From assembly GCA_963696675.1 (NCBI GenBank), contig CAVOLM010000044.1, positions 35,478 to 99,477 on the forward strand: DNA of 64,000 nt. The letters run 5' to 3'. Source of the DNA: DATBVX01 sp963696675. Its GTDB lineage: Bacteria > Pseudomonadota > Gammaproteobacteria > Steroidobacterales > Steroidobacteraceae. Positions 38,144 through 48,121 of this stretch are shown here, one piece after another; the stretch's first letter is position 1; the number at the start of each line of letters is the position of its first letter. Made by a program: the position numbers and the translations under genes. The notes under the pieces are model-generated. The model searched no databases. It had not been told where the DNA came from and was given only the letters and a program-made list of their open reading frames with translations.

Positions 38144-39199
38144 CTACCTATAGCGGCCGAGGATCTTCTGCAGCCCCTTCGAACCGGGGGTCAATTTCTC
38201 GTACGGGATGCTGTTGAGCGGCACGGACGGCGTTTCGTTGTGGTCGTGAAAGTCCGAGGTCGTCGGCTCGACGTACAGAAGGCCGGTGAGGAATTCGCGC
38301 TCCGCCAGCTTGCGCTGAATGTACGCGTACGCCGCCGGGCGATCGACCGGGTTGTAGTTGCGATCGATCTTGCGCAGGCGCACCTGGCTGCCATCGTGCA
38401 TGGTCACGGGCAGCACCTCGCCTTCCGCATACTTCGCGGTGATCTCCCGCATCGGCGCGATGAAATCGGCATGCACCGCTTCGTGGTAGTGCTCACGCGT
38501 GAAGGCGTAGCTCTTGGTGGAGCCCTCGTGATCGTTGAAGGTCACGCAGGGTGACAGCACATCGATGAGCGCGAAGCCCTTGTGCCGGAACCCCGCCTGG
38601 ATCAGCGGCACGAGCTGCTCCTTGTCGCCCGAGAAACTGCGCGCCACGAACGTCGCGCCCAACGAGAGCGCGGTGAGCACGGGATCGATCGGCTGCTGCG
38701 TGTTCGCCTCGCCCTTCTTTGCCGTGCTGCCGACATCCGCAGAGGCTGAGAACTGCCCCTTCGTGAGGCCGTACACGCCGTTGTTCTCGATCATGTACAG
38801 CATGTTGATGTTGCGGCGGATCGCGTGACAGAACTGACCGAGACCGATCGAGAGCGTATCGCCGTCGCCGGAGACGCCGATGTAGTAGAGGTCGCGATTC
38901 GCGGCGTAGGCGCCGGTCGCGATCGACGGCATGCGGCCGTGAACCGAGTTGAACCCGTGGCCGCCGCTGACGAAATACGCAGTCGTCTTGGAGGAGCACC
39001 CGATTCCGGAGAGCTTCACGACGTTCTGTGGCTCGAGCGACATGCCCCAGCAGGCCTCGGTAATCGCTGCGGTAATGGAGTCGTGGCCGCAGCCCGCGCA
39101 CAGCGTCGACATCGTGCCTTCATAGTCGCGTCGCGTGAGACCGAGCTCGTTCTTCGGCAGGCTCGGATGGGCGACTTTCGGCTTCAGCAGATAGCTCAT
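38144..39199 (-). CDS. korB: 2-oxoacid:acceptor oxidoreductase beta subunit (TPP-binding)
   Basis: 351 residues from the ATG at 39199, with AAGGAG upstream. MSTLCAGCGHDSI and LSGIGCSS carry three of the four Cys of the [4Fe-4S] cluster, with another in LSPCVTFNDHEG. GVSGDGDTLSIGLGQ with NINMLYMIENNGVYGLTKGQ is the thiamine diphosphate and Mg2+ site. It is the beta subunit of a 2-oxoglutarate-type oxidoreductase: oxidative decarboxylation of a 2-oxoacid to acyl-CoA. It lies ten bases after the korA stop. Confidence 0.9.
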   Translation of the reverse strand: MSYLLKPKVAHPSLPKNELGLTRRDYEGTMSTLCAGCGHDSITAAITEACWGMSLEPQNVVKLSGIGCSSKTTAYFVSGGHGFNSVHGRMPSIATGAYAANRDLYYIGVSGDGDTLSIGLGQFCHAIRRNINMLYMIENNGVYGLTKGQFSASADVGSTAKKGEANTQQPIDPVLTALSLGATFVARSFSGDKEQLVPLIQAGFRHKGFALIDVLSPCVTFNDHEGSTKSYAFTREHYHEAVHADFIAPMREITAKYAEGEVLPVTMHDGSQVRLRKIDRNYNPVDRPAAYAYIQRKLAEREFLTGLLYVEPTTSDFHDHNETPSVPLNSIPYEKLTPGSKGLQKILGRYR

Positions 39200-39209
39200 G
39201 ACGACTCCT

Positions 39210-41049
39210 TCAGCTTGCCGCACCGGTGATGCGGCTGCGACCCTCTCCCACTTCCGCCATTACTCCGTTGACGATGCACTCCGAGGAGATCGACAAGCCG
39301 CTGTAATGCAGGATCGAGCGCAGCCGCGCCTTGTCGACCGAGGTCTCGAGCGTCAGCAACGAACGCAGCTGTGCATCCCGGTTCTGCTCGACGACGAACA
39401 CGACTTCGTGTCGGTTGAGGAAATCGTCGACCTCCCTGCCGAACGGGAAGGCACGGATGCGCATGTAATTCACGCCCACGCCGCGTGCCTGCAGGATGTC
39501 GAGCGCCTCGCGCACCGCTCCATCGGAACTGCCGACTGCGACGATACCGACTTCGAACCGACCACGCTGCTCGATGATCGCGTGCGGCACGAGGCGCGCA
39601 GCAGTGCTGAACTTGCGCTTCAGCCGGTCGAGCACCAGCTGGTACTCGGCCGAATCTTCCGTGTAGCCGCCGTACTGCGTGTGCCCAGAGCCGCGCGTGA
39701 AATACGACGCTTTCGGATGCACGCCCGGGAGCGTCCGATAGGTGATGCCGTCCTCGTCGCGATCCACGAAACGGAAGAAGCGATCGAGCTTCAGCACTTC
39801 TTCCTTGCTCAGGATCTTGCCGCGATCCGGCTGATAGGCGTCGTCCCACTTGAGATCGGGACACATCCAGTCGTTCATGCCGATGTCGAGATCCGAGAGC
39901 ACCATGACGGGCGTCTGCAGGCGTTCCGCGAGATCGAACGCCTTGACCGCGAGGTAGAAGCACTCCTCGGGATTTGCCGGGAACAGCAGCACGTGACGCG
40001 TGTCGCCGTGCGATGCGTACGCGCACAGCAGGATGTCCGCCTGCTGCGTGCGCGTTGGCATGCCGGTCGAGGGACCTACGCGCTGCACATCGAAGATCAC
40101 CGCAGGCACTTCCGCGTAATACGCGAGCCCGAGGAATTCGTTCATCAGGGAGATGCCCGGGCCGCTCGTCGGCGTGAAAGCACGCACGCCGTTCCAGGTC
40201 GCGCCCAGGACGATGCCGATGGCGGCGAGCTCGTCTTCGGCCTGGATGATCATGAAGTTCTTCTTGCCGGTTTCGGGATCGACGCGCAGCTTCTCGCAGA
40301 AGCTCTTGAAGGCATCCATGAGCGAGGTCGACGGCGTGATCGGATACCAGGCGCCCACCGTGGCGCCGGCATAGACGCAACCCAGCGCTGCCGCGGTGTT
40401 GCCGTCGATCATGACGTAGCCGTCCGTCTTGTCCATCGGCTTGACCCGCAGCGGCAACGGGACAAGGCACATTCTCCTTCGTGTAGTTGTAACCCAGCTC
40501 GACGGCCTTGAGATTCGCTGCAACCAGGTTCGCCTTCTTGCCGTAGGTTTCGTTGAGGAGCTCCTTGAGCTTCTCCATGTCGATGTCGAGGAGTGCGGCG
40601 AGAACTCCGGCGTAGGCGATGTTCTTCATCAGGATGCGTGAGCGCACGCCCTGGAAGTTCTCGTTGCAGAGCTTCGCGAGCGGCACACCGATGATGGTGA
40701 TGTCATCGCGCTTGAGGAGTGCCGGTCGCGGCCAGGTCGAGTCGTAGATGAGATAGCCGCCCGTACTCACTTCCTTGAGATCGCGGACGTAGGTCTCCGC
40801 GTTCATCGCCACCATGAGGTCGACGCGCCCGGAGCGAGCGACGTAGCCATCCCTGGTGACTCGGATCTCGTACCAGGTGGGCAGGCCCTGGATGTTGGAT
40901 GGGAAATAGTTCTTGCCCATCACGGGCACGCCCATGCGGAAGATCGACTTCATGAGCAGCGTGTTGGCACTGGCGGAGCCCGTGCCGTTGACGGTCGCGA
41001 TCTTGACGACGAAGTCGTTTATGCGCTCTGGCGCTGCTCGGTCGGGCAT
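39210..41049 (-). CDS. korA: 2-oxoacid:acceptor oxidoreductase alpha subunit (gamma-alpha fusion), one frameshift
   Basis: About 612 residues from the ATG at 41049. Residues 1-200 are the gamma domain (VVKIATVNGTGSASANTLLM, GVPVMGKNYFPSNIQGLPTW, YEIRVTRDGYVARSGRVDL); the rest is the alpha domain (MIDGNTAAALGCVYAGATVG, WYPITPSTSLMDAFKSF, GATWNGVRAFTPTSGPGISL, RVGPSTGMPTRTQQADIL). An extra base near 40465 breaks the linker; the frame resumes at LPLRVKPMDKTDGYVMIDGN. It binds CoA and, with KorB, forms the catalytic core. The start overlaps the korC end by 31 bases. Confidence 0.9.
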
Positions 41050-42829
41050 GAACGGTCCTCATCGACGGCGTGCGGAATGAAGATGGTGGATTTCTGCATG
41101 TCCCAGGCCGCGGTCGGGCAGCGCTCGGCGCACAGTCCACAGTGCACGCACAGGTCTTCGTCTTTCACCATCACGCGGCCGGTCTGCGGCAGCGCGCTCG
41201 GAAACATACAGCGGCTGCTGCAGGTTCCGCGCCGGCGCCTTCAGCCGCTCGCGCAGCTCCGCCTCCTCGCCGTTCGCGGTGATGGTCAGGCAATCCACCG
41301 GGCAGATGTCGAGGCAGGCATCGCACTCGATGCACAGCTTCGCCTCGAATACCGTCTGCACGTCGCAGTTGAGGCAACGCTGCACTTCGTCTGCGCGCCT
41401 GCTCGGGCGTGAAGCCGAGCTCGACCTCGATGTTGAGCTTCTTGAAGCGCTCCTTGAGGCTCACGTGCGGCATCAGCCGCCGCTCGGCCGGGTTGTAGTC
41501 GTTGGCGTACGACCACTCGTGCATGCCCATCTTGCGGCTCTGCAGATTGACGCCGTTCGGCAGGCGCTCGGTCAGCGACTGACTCTGGCAATGCTTGTGA
41601 ATCGAGATCGCGGCCTGGTGACCGTGCTCCACCGCCCAGATGATGTTCTTGGGTCCGAACGCCGCATCGCCGCCGAAGAACACGCCTGGCCGCGTCGACT
41701 GGAAAGTCACCTGGTCGACCACCGGCACGTCCCACTTGTCGAACTCGATGCCGAGATCGCGCTCGACCCAGGGGAAGGCATTCTCCTGGCCGATGGCGAG
41801 GATCACATCGTCGCAGGGAAAGAATTCTTCACCGAGGACGCGCTCCGCCTTGATGCGCCCGCCATCGATGTCGTATTCCATCTTCTCGAACGTCATGCCG
41901 ACGAGCTTGCCGTCCTTGATCACGAACGCCTTGGGCGAGTGATTGATGACGATCTCGACGTTCTCTTCCTCGGCATCCTCGAGCTCCCACTCCGACGCCT
42001 TGAAGAAGCCGCGCGGCTTGCGCGCCATGACCTTCACGCTCTTTGCGCCGAGCCGCAGCGAGGTGCGGCAGCAGTCCATCGCCGTGTTGCCGACGCCGAT
42101 GATCAGCACGCGCTCGCCGATCGATTCGATGTGACCAAACGCCACCGATTCGAGCCAGGTGATGCCGATGTGGATGCGATCGGTGTCGTGACGGCCCGGC
42201 AGCACGAGCTCCTTTCCCTTGGGCGCGCCCGAACCGACGAACACCGCATCGAACTCACCCGAGGCGAGGAGCGCATGCATGCTGTCGATGCGCTGGCCGA
42301 GCCTGAGATCCACGCCCATGCCGAGAATCTGGTCGATCTCATCGTCCAGCACTTCGGCCGGCAACCGGAAGGATGGAATGTTGGTGCGCATCAAGCCGCC
42401 GGGCTTGTCGAAGGCCTCGAAGATCGTGACTTCATAGCCGAGCGGCAGCAGATCGTTCGCCACCGTGAGCGAGGCACAACCGGCGCCGATGCAGGCAATG
42501 TGCTTGCCGTTCTTGAGCTTTGGAATCTTCGGCAGCCGGTCGCTGATGTCGTCGCGCAGGTCTGCGGCGACCCGCTTCAACCTGCAGATCGCGACCGGCT
42601 TTTTCTCGACCCGGCCGCGCCGGCAGGCCGGCTCACAAGGCCGATCGCAGACGCGCCCCAGAATCGCCGGGAACACGTTCGATTCGCGATTCACCATGTA
42701 GGCGTCGCTGAATCGGCCCTGCGCGATGAGGCGGATGTATTCGGGCACGTCGGTGTGCGCGGGACAGGCCCACTGGCAATCGACGACGCGGTGAAAGTAG
42801 TCCGGATGCTTCGTATCCGTAGGATTCAT
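41019..42829 (-). CDS. korC: FAD/NAD(P)-dependent oxidoreductase with two [4Fe-4S] ferredoxin motifs (KorC-like), frameshifted
   Basis: About 603 codons. The N-terminus DCQWACPAHTDVPEYIRLIA and GRVCDRPCEPACRRGRVEK is the GltD-like iron-sulfur domain. FAD site IACIGAGCASLTVANDL; NAD(P) site RVLIIGVGNTAMDCCRTS; FAD C-terminal motif GVFFGGDAAFGPKNIIWAVE. Two ferredoxin motifs follow: CIECDACLDICPVDC and CVHCGLCAERCPTAAW. Breaks near 41400 and 41210 separate these parts. Placed first before korA-korB, it fits the third subunit that links KorAB to NADP(H), as described for the 2-oxoglutarate:NADP+ oxidoreductase of Azoarcus evansii. Confidence 0.83.
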
Positions 42830-42961
42830 GCGTTTGTTGGGGGTGAGTGTAACGAGGGGGACGGACTTTTCGATCCGCCCCCCTTCGAGGTTCAGTCGTG
42901 GCTGGCCTGCAACCCCTGGATTTGACCGGCGGGCCGCGAGCCGGTTTCACCTGCAGTTTCT

Positions 42962-43435
42962 TCAGCTGTAGTGGCGGCTGAAGCGCAGGAACTGCGCACC
43001 ATCCATGAGCCGCTCGAAACTCTTCTCGGTGACATGTACCAGCTCTTCATGGTCTCCCGCTTCGAGATAGATGTCGCTTTGATCGCGGAGCGAGGCCTCC
43101 ACGACCGTCGGTATTCCGTATTCTGCGCCAAGCGCAGGAACCGCGCCGCGCTCGCAATCCGCAAACAGGCGCTTGAGATCCTCTTCGGTCGCGAGCCCGA
43201 GCTTGCGGTGCAGGGTCGAGTTCAGCACCTCGGTCAGGATGCGATGCGTTGCCGGCAGCACCGCCAGCACGAAGCCCTGTTCGTCCTTCAGCACCACGGC
43301 CTTGGCAATGCAGTCGCCCGTGACGTGCGCCGCCTCGGCAACCCGCGAGCTCGACGCCGCATGCGGATGCCGCAGGATCTCGTGATCGATCTCCTTCATC
43401 TTCAGGGCCTGGTGAACGGTCGGCGCAATGCTCAT
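42962..43435 (-). CDS. YbaK/EbsC-type aminoacyl-tRNA deacylase
   Basis: 157 residues from the ATG at 43435 (MSIAPTVHQALKMKEIDHEI), just before which lies a GGAAGGGGG-like ribosome site. VTGDCIAKAVVLKDEQGFVL holds the catalytic Lys; LPATHRILTEVLNSTLHRKL and GLATEEDLKRLFADCERGAV, then PALGAEYGIPTVV are family signatures. It hydrolyses mischarged tRNA in trans (Ala- or Cys-tRNAPro type); exact specificity not predictable. Divergent from the DUF971-ubi cluster. Confidence 0.9.
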   Translation of the reverse strand: MSIAPTVHQALKMKEIDHEILRHPHAASSSRVAEAAHVTGDCIAKAVVLKDEQGFVLAVLPATHRILTEVLNSTLHRKLGLATEEDLKRLFADCERGAVPALGAEYGIPTVVEASLRDQSDIYLEAGDHEELVHVTEKSFERLMDGAQFLRFSRHYS

Positions 43436-43616
43436 GGTCGCCCCCTTCCCCTGCAGTTGAACGGAAGGCGCAAGTATAGGCACCGCGCCGACGAAGTCAC
43501 GGAGCGCGAGACCGCCGCCCAGCGGGTCTGTGACTTCTTGCTGCGTTGCAGCGAGATTGGGTGCTCTCTATTTAGAGGCTGCCAGGCGTGGGTCGCGGAT
43601 CGGCAATAATCCGGCC

Positions 43617-43994
43617 ATGTCCGATCCTCAACCCACCGACATCAAGCTCAGGCGCAAGTCACGTGTGCTCGAGGTGAGTTTCGATGATGGGCAGCGCTTC
43701 GAGCTGCCCTTCGAGTACCTGCGCGTCTACTCGCCGTCTGCCGAGGTCAAAGGCCACGGCCCGGGACAGGAGGTGCTGCAGTTCGCCAAGGAAAACGTCC
43801 AGGTGACCCGGGTCGAACCCACCGGGCAGTACGCGGTGCGGCTGATCTTCGACGACGGCCACGACACCGGGCTGTATTCGTGGAAGTACCTGTACGAGCT
43901 GGGCCGCGACTTCGGGGCGAAGTGGCAACGTTACCTGGCGCGACTCGAGCAGTACGGCTACGAGCGCAAGCCTGCCGGACCAGTACAATCCTGA
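43617..43994 (+). CDS. DUF971 (GBBH-like N-terminal domain) protein
   Basis: 125 residues from the ATG at 43617 (MSDPQPTDIKLRRKSRVLEV). SFDDGQRFELPFEYLRVYSP and YAVRLIFDDGHDTGLYSWKY, LYELG are the DUF971 signature, with a fold shared with the N-terminal domain of gamma-butyrobetaine hydroxylase. In many gammaproteobacteria this gene precedes ubiE. Two bases separate it from the ubiE start. Function unproven; an iron-sulfur or iron role has been suggested for relatives. Confidence 0.92.
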   Translation: MSDPQPTDIKLRRKSRVLEVSFDDGQRFELPFEYLRVYSPSAEVKGHGPGQEVLQFAKENVQVTRVEPTGQYAVRLIFDDGHDTGLYSWKYLYELGRDFGAKWQRYLARLEQYGYERKPAGPVQS

Positions 43995-43996
43995 CG

Positions 43997-44767
43997 ATGG
44001 GCTCGACTGACAATCAGGATTCCGCCGGGCGCAAAGCGGACTTCGGATTCGAACAGGTCGCATGGGACGAGAAGGCGCGCCGCGTCCGTGGCGTATTCGA
44101 CTCCGTCGCTGGCAAATATGACCTGATGAACGACCTGATGTCGGGCGGAATGCACCGGCTCTGGAAGCAGTTCGCGCTGTCGCTGACCGGTCTCAGGCAA
44201 GGTCAACGGGCGCTGGACGTTGCCGGCGGCACCGGCGATCTCACGATGGGGCTCGCGCGCCAGGTCGGACGCAGTGGTCTCGTTGTGCTCTCGGATATCA
44301 ATGCTGCCATGCTCGCACGCGGCCGCGAGCGACTCCTGGATGCCGGTATCGCGAGCAACGTTTCGTTCTGCATCGCGGACGCCGAGCGGCTGCCGCTGGC
44401 CGATCAGAGCTTCGACTGCGTGACGATCGCGTTCGGCCTGCGCAACGTGACGGACAAGCCCGCTGCGCTCGCTTCCATGAGGCGTGTGCTGCGCCCAGGC
44501 GGCCAGCTCATCATCCTGGAGTTCTCGCACCCGAAACTGCCCGGATTGAAGCCACTCTATGACGCCTACTCGTTTCGCGTCCTGCCGCTGCTCGGCAAGC
44601 TGGTGGCGAGCGATGCGGACAGCTACCGCTACCTCGCGGAATCGATCCGCATGCACCCGGACCAGGAGTCGCTTCTCGCGATGCTGCGGGATGCGGGCCT
44701 CGAGGGCTGCCGCTATCACAACCTGAGCGGCGGCATCGTCGCCGTGCACCGCGGCTATCGTTATTGA
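43997..44767 (+). CDS. ubiE: ubiquinone/menaquinone biosynthesis C-methyltransferase
   Basis: 256 residues from the ATG at 43997. Typical start VRGVFDSVAGKYDLMNDLMS, SAM motif LDVAGGTGDLTMGLARQ, then DAERLPLADQSFDCVTIAFG, LRNVTDKPAALASMRRVL and RPGGQLIILEFSHP, ending VAVHRGYRY. It performs the C-methylation step (demethoxyubiquinol to the methylated form, and demethylmenaquinone to menaquinone). First of ubiE-ubiJ-ubiB. Confidence 0.96.
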   Translation: MGSTDNQDSAGRKADFGFEQVAWDEKARRVRGVFDSVAGKYDLMNDLMSGGMHRLWKQFALSLTGLRQGQRALDVAGGTGDLTMGLARQVGRSGLVVLSDINAAMLARGRERLLDAGIASNVSFCIADAERLPLADQSFDCVTIAFGLRNVTDKPAALASMRRVLRPGGQLIILEFSHPKLPGLKPLYDAYSFRVLPLLGKLVASDADSYRYLAESIRMHPDQESLLAMLRDAGLEGCRYHNLSGGIVAVHRGYRY

Positions 44768-44783
44768 AATCGGCTACTGACGC

Positions 44784-45381
44784 ATGCTGCTGGATCAGCT
44801 CGCCGGACTCCTGAACCGCAACGTCGCCATGTCGACGCAAGCACAAGCCTTGGCACATCGGCTCGAAGGCCGCTCGCTGGCCGTGCATGTCGAAGGCCTG
44901 CCGTTGAAAGTGCGCGCGAGCATCGATTCGGGCCAGGTCACGCTCAGCACGGCTGCGGACGAGGCGGCGGATGCGACCATTTCCGGCACGCCTCTCAGTC
45001 TTCTTGGCGCTGATCGGCAGTGACGCCCGCGTGCGGCTGCGAAGCAGTCCGGTGACGATCAACGGCGATGCAGAAATCGCCGAAGGGTTCCAGGAGTTGC
45101 TGCGCGCGGCGCGTCCCGAGCTCGAGGAGGAGTTGTCGCGCCACATCGGTGATGTGGCCGCCCACCAGGTTGGCAACGTCATACGCGGTGTCACCGGGTG
45201 GGGACGCAAGACCGCAGCAACTTTCGCTGCCAATGTCGGCGAATACCTGCAGGAGGAAGGCCGCGACCTCGTGACGCGAACCGAAATGGACGAATTCCTG
45301 CGCGAGGTCGACGAGCAACGCGAGTCTGCTGACCGCCTCGAAGCGCGCGTCACGCAGCTCGCGGGGCGCTCGAAGCGATGA
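44784..45381 (+). CDS. ubiJ: ubiquinone biosynthesis accessory protein UbiJ (SCP2 domain), one frameshift
   Basis: 198 residues once an extra base near 45005 is skipped. The N-terminal SCP2-like lipid-binding domain: MLLDQLAGLLNRNVAMSTQ, SLAVHVEGLPLKVRASID, ATISGTPLSLLALIG-like sequence, and VTINGDAEIAEGFQELL. The C-terminus is a helical coiled coil (RTEMDEFLREVDEQRESADR). In E. coli UbiJ with UbiK scaffolds the late Ubi enzymes. Its stop overlaps the ubiB start (ATGA). Confidence 0.88.
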
Positions 45382-47022
45382 AGCTGCGCGTCGTCCTGAG
45401 GCTGCTGCAGATCCAGCACGTGCTGGTCCGCCACGGCTTCGATGACTTCATTTCGGCCACCCACCTTTACCGTCCGTTCCGGCTCGCGCTCTACCTTGCG
45501 CCCTGGACATGGTTCGCGCGCGACCGTGGCCTGCCGCGAGGCGCGCGGCTGCGCCTGGCCCTCGAGGAGCTCGGCCCGATCTTCGTGAAATTCGGCCAGG
45601 CTCTTTCCACGCGCCCGGACTTACTGCCAGCCGACATTGCGACTGAGCTCGCCAAGCTCCAGGACCAGGTGCCGCCGTTCCCCGGTGCCACCGCTCGCGC
45701 GCTCATCGCAACTGCGTACGGGCGTTCACCCGACGAGGTCTTCGAAACGTTCGAAGAAAACGCGTTGGCTGCCGCCTCGATCGCCCAGGTGCATGCGGCA
45801 ACGCTGCGCGGCGGAGCCAAGGTCGTCGTCAAGGTCCTGCGCCCCGGCATGGCCGAAGTCATCGGCCGCGACCTCGAGGTGTTGCACGCCCTCGCGGGTC
45901 TCGCCGAGCGCTACTGGGCCGACGGCAGGCGCCTGCGCCCGGTCGAGGTGGTGCGCGAGTACCAGAAGACCATCCTCGATGAGCTGGACCTGATGCGCGA
46001 GGCGGCGAACGCGGCACAGCTCAAGCGCAATTTCTCCGGATCGAACCTGCTCTACGTTCCGGAGGTGTACTGGGACTACTGCCGCGGCAACGTCATCGTG
46101 ATGGAGCGCATCTATGGCATTCCCATCAGCGATGTGGCCCGGTTGCGCAGCCTGAAGACCAACATCGCGCGGCTCGCCGAGAACGGCGTGGAAATCTTCT
46201 TTACCCAGGTGTTCCGGCACAACTTCTTTCATGCTGACATGCACCCGGGCAACATCTTCGTGATTGCGGATGATCCGGAACATCCGCGCTACGCAGCGGT
46301 CGATTTCGGCATCGTTGGCACGCTGAGTCCGCGCGACCAGTATTACCTGGCGGAGAATTTCCTCGCATTCTTCGAGCGCGACTATCACCGCGTCGCGAAG
46401 CTGCACGTCGATTCGGGCTGGGTGCCCGCCGAAACACGTGTCGATGAGCTGGAATCTGCCGTGCGCACGGTCTGCGAGCCGATCTTCAACAAGCCACTCA
46501 AGGACATCTCGTTCGGGCAGGTGCTGCTGCGACTGTTCGAAACCGCGCGCCGCTTCAACATGGAGATCCAGCCCCAGCTCGTCCTGCTAGCAGAAGACGC
46601 TGCTGAACATCGAGGGTCTGGGCCGGCAACTCTATCCCGAGCTGGACCTGTGGAAGACGGCGCAACCCATCCTGCGCGAGTGGATGCGTGAGCGCGTCAG
46701 CGGACGCGCGATCATGGAGCGATTGCGCACGCAGCTTCCGGACCTCGCCGAGGCGGCGAAGACACTGCCGCAGATCGTGCAAGGCATGATCCAGCAGGCG
46801 GCGGACGGGCGCCTGCGCCTCAGGGTGGAGACGCCGGGGTTGGAAGAGCTCAAGCGCACGGTCCGCGAGACCAACGCGCGACGCGACGCGATCACGGTGG
46901 CCGGGGTGCTGCTACTGGGCGGCATTGTCTGGCTCGCAGTGGGACACAACCCGAGCTGGCCTGGCTGGGTGTTATCGGTGACTGGCGTGCTCTGGCTCTA
47001 CAGCATCTGGCGACGCGATTGA
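45378..47022 (+). CDS. ubiB: UbiB (ABC1/ADCK atypical kinase), one frameshift
   Basis: 547 residues. KxGQ motif in GPIFVKFGQALSTRPDLLP, Ala-rich loop in AAASIAQVHAATL, ATP-binding Lys in VVVKVLRPG, catalytic loop HADMHPGNIFV and DFGIVGTLSPRD. The C-terminus has two membrane helices (TVAGVLLLGGIVWLAVGH, WVLSVTGVLWLYSIW). A break near 46592 falls in the conserved LLQKTLLNIEGLGRQLYP block, so it is almost surely an error. UbiB is an ATPase/kinase-like factor needed for ubiquinone synthesis. Confidence 0.94.
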
Positions 47023-47033
47023 CCGAAGAAACA

Positions 47034-48121
47034 ATGGAAGCACACTCCGCCGACGCTGCCGCCTCGGGGTCCGAATCACCTACCGACAGCAGCGCGACGA
47101 TCGAGCAGTTCCGGTTCACGGGTTCGGGCGGCGAGTATTTCCGCATCTGGATCGTGAATCTGCTGCTGAGCGTAGTCACGCTCGGAATCTATTCCGCATG
47201 GGCCAAGGTGCGCCGCATGCGCTATTTCTATGGCAACACGCATCTCGCCGGCGATGTCTTCGAATATCACGGGCAGCCGCGCCAGATCTTGAAGGGGCGC
47301 CTGATCGCCTTCGGCATGTTCCTGGTCTATTTCATCGTGTCGGCAGTTTCAGAGTTGGCCGGCGTGTTCCTGGCACTCCTGTTCTTCTTCTTCGTGCCAT
47401 GGCTCGCGGTCAAGGCACTCACGTTTCGCGCGCGGATGAGCTCCTATCGCAATATCCGCTTCAACTTCGAGCAGGATCACAACGGCGCCGCGAAGGTCTT
47501 CATCGGCTTCGCCGATGCTCGTCGGCATCACGCTGGGACTGTTCTATCCGTACTTCGCCTATGGCCGTTACCGGTTCGCCATCAACAACACGAGTTACGG
47601 CAAGGCGCGGCTGAACCTGTTCGCTGGGCCCGGCGTCTTCTACTGGATCTATTTTCGGGCGGCGCTGCTCTACATTGCGGCGCTCGCGATCGGTATCGCC
47701 GCGTTTCGCGCCTGGAGCGGCCTCGGCATCGATGTGCTCAGCGATCCGAAGAAATTCGGCTCCAGCGTGCCGAAGCTGGTGACTGGTCTTTGTGCCGCTG
47801 TTGCTCCTCGTCGGCGCCTTCCTCAACAAGTGCTTGCAGAATGCCACGCTCGGCAATGTGACGATTCACCGGCATCGGCTGCTCAGCGGCATGCAGACCG
47901 GGCGTCTGTTCTGGCTCTACCTCAGCAACACGGCGCTGATTGTTGCGACGCTCGGCCTGTTCATCCCCTGGGCTCACGTGCGCATGGCGCAGTATCGCTT
48001 CGAGCGGCTCGCACTCGAAGTGCGTGGCAGCCTCGATGAGTTCATCGCCGGCGAATCGCAGGCCTCGGCGGCAACGGGCGAGGAAATCAGCGACATGTTC
48101 GACGTTGACCTGGGGTTATGA
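47034..48121 (+). CDS. DUF898 (YjgN-like) membrane protein, two frameshifts
   Basis: About 361 residues; ATG at 47034 (a TTG at 47019 is in frame). Repeated DUF898 units, each with FxGxGGEYFRIWIVNLLLS, LGIYSAWAKVRRMRYFYGNT or the later LGLFIPWAHVRMAQYRFERL, and hydrophobic pairs, indicate an inner-membrane protein with about eight helices. Insertions near 47515 and 47790. Function unknown. Its stop overlaps the peptidase start by four bases, so the pair is probably cotranslated; such pairing of DUF898 with an M48 peptidase recurs in proteobacteria. Confidence 0.85.

Noticed and set aside
39198..40511. 437-residue plus-strand open frame opposite korA
   Set aside because: Antisense to the strongly conserved korA reading; His/Asp/Arg-rich composition with no recognisable domain.
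41279..42925. 548-residue plus-strand open frame opposite korC
   Set aside because: Antisense shadow; korC on the minus strand has clear FAD, NADP and iron-sulfur motifs.
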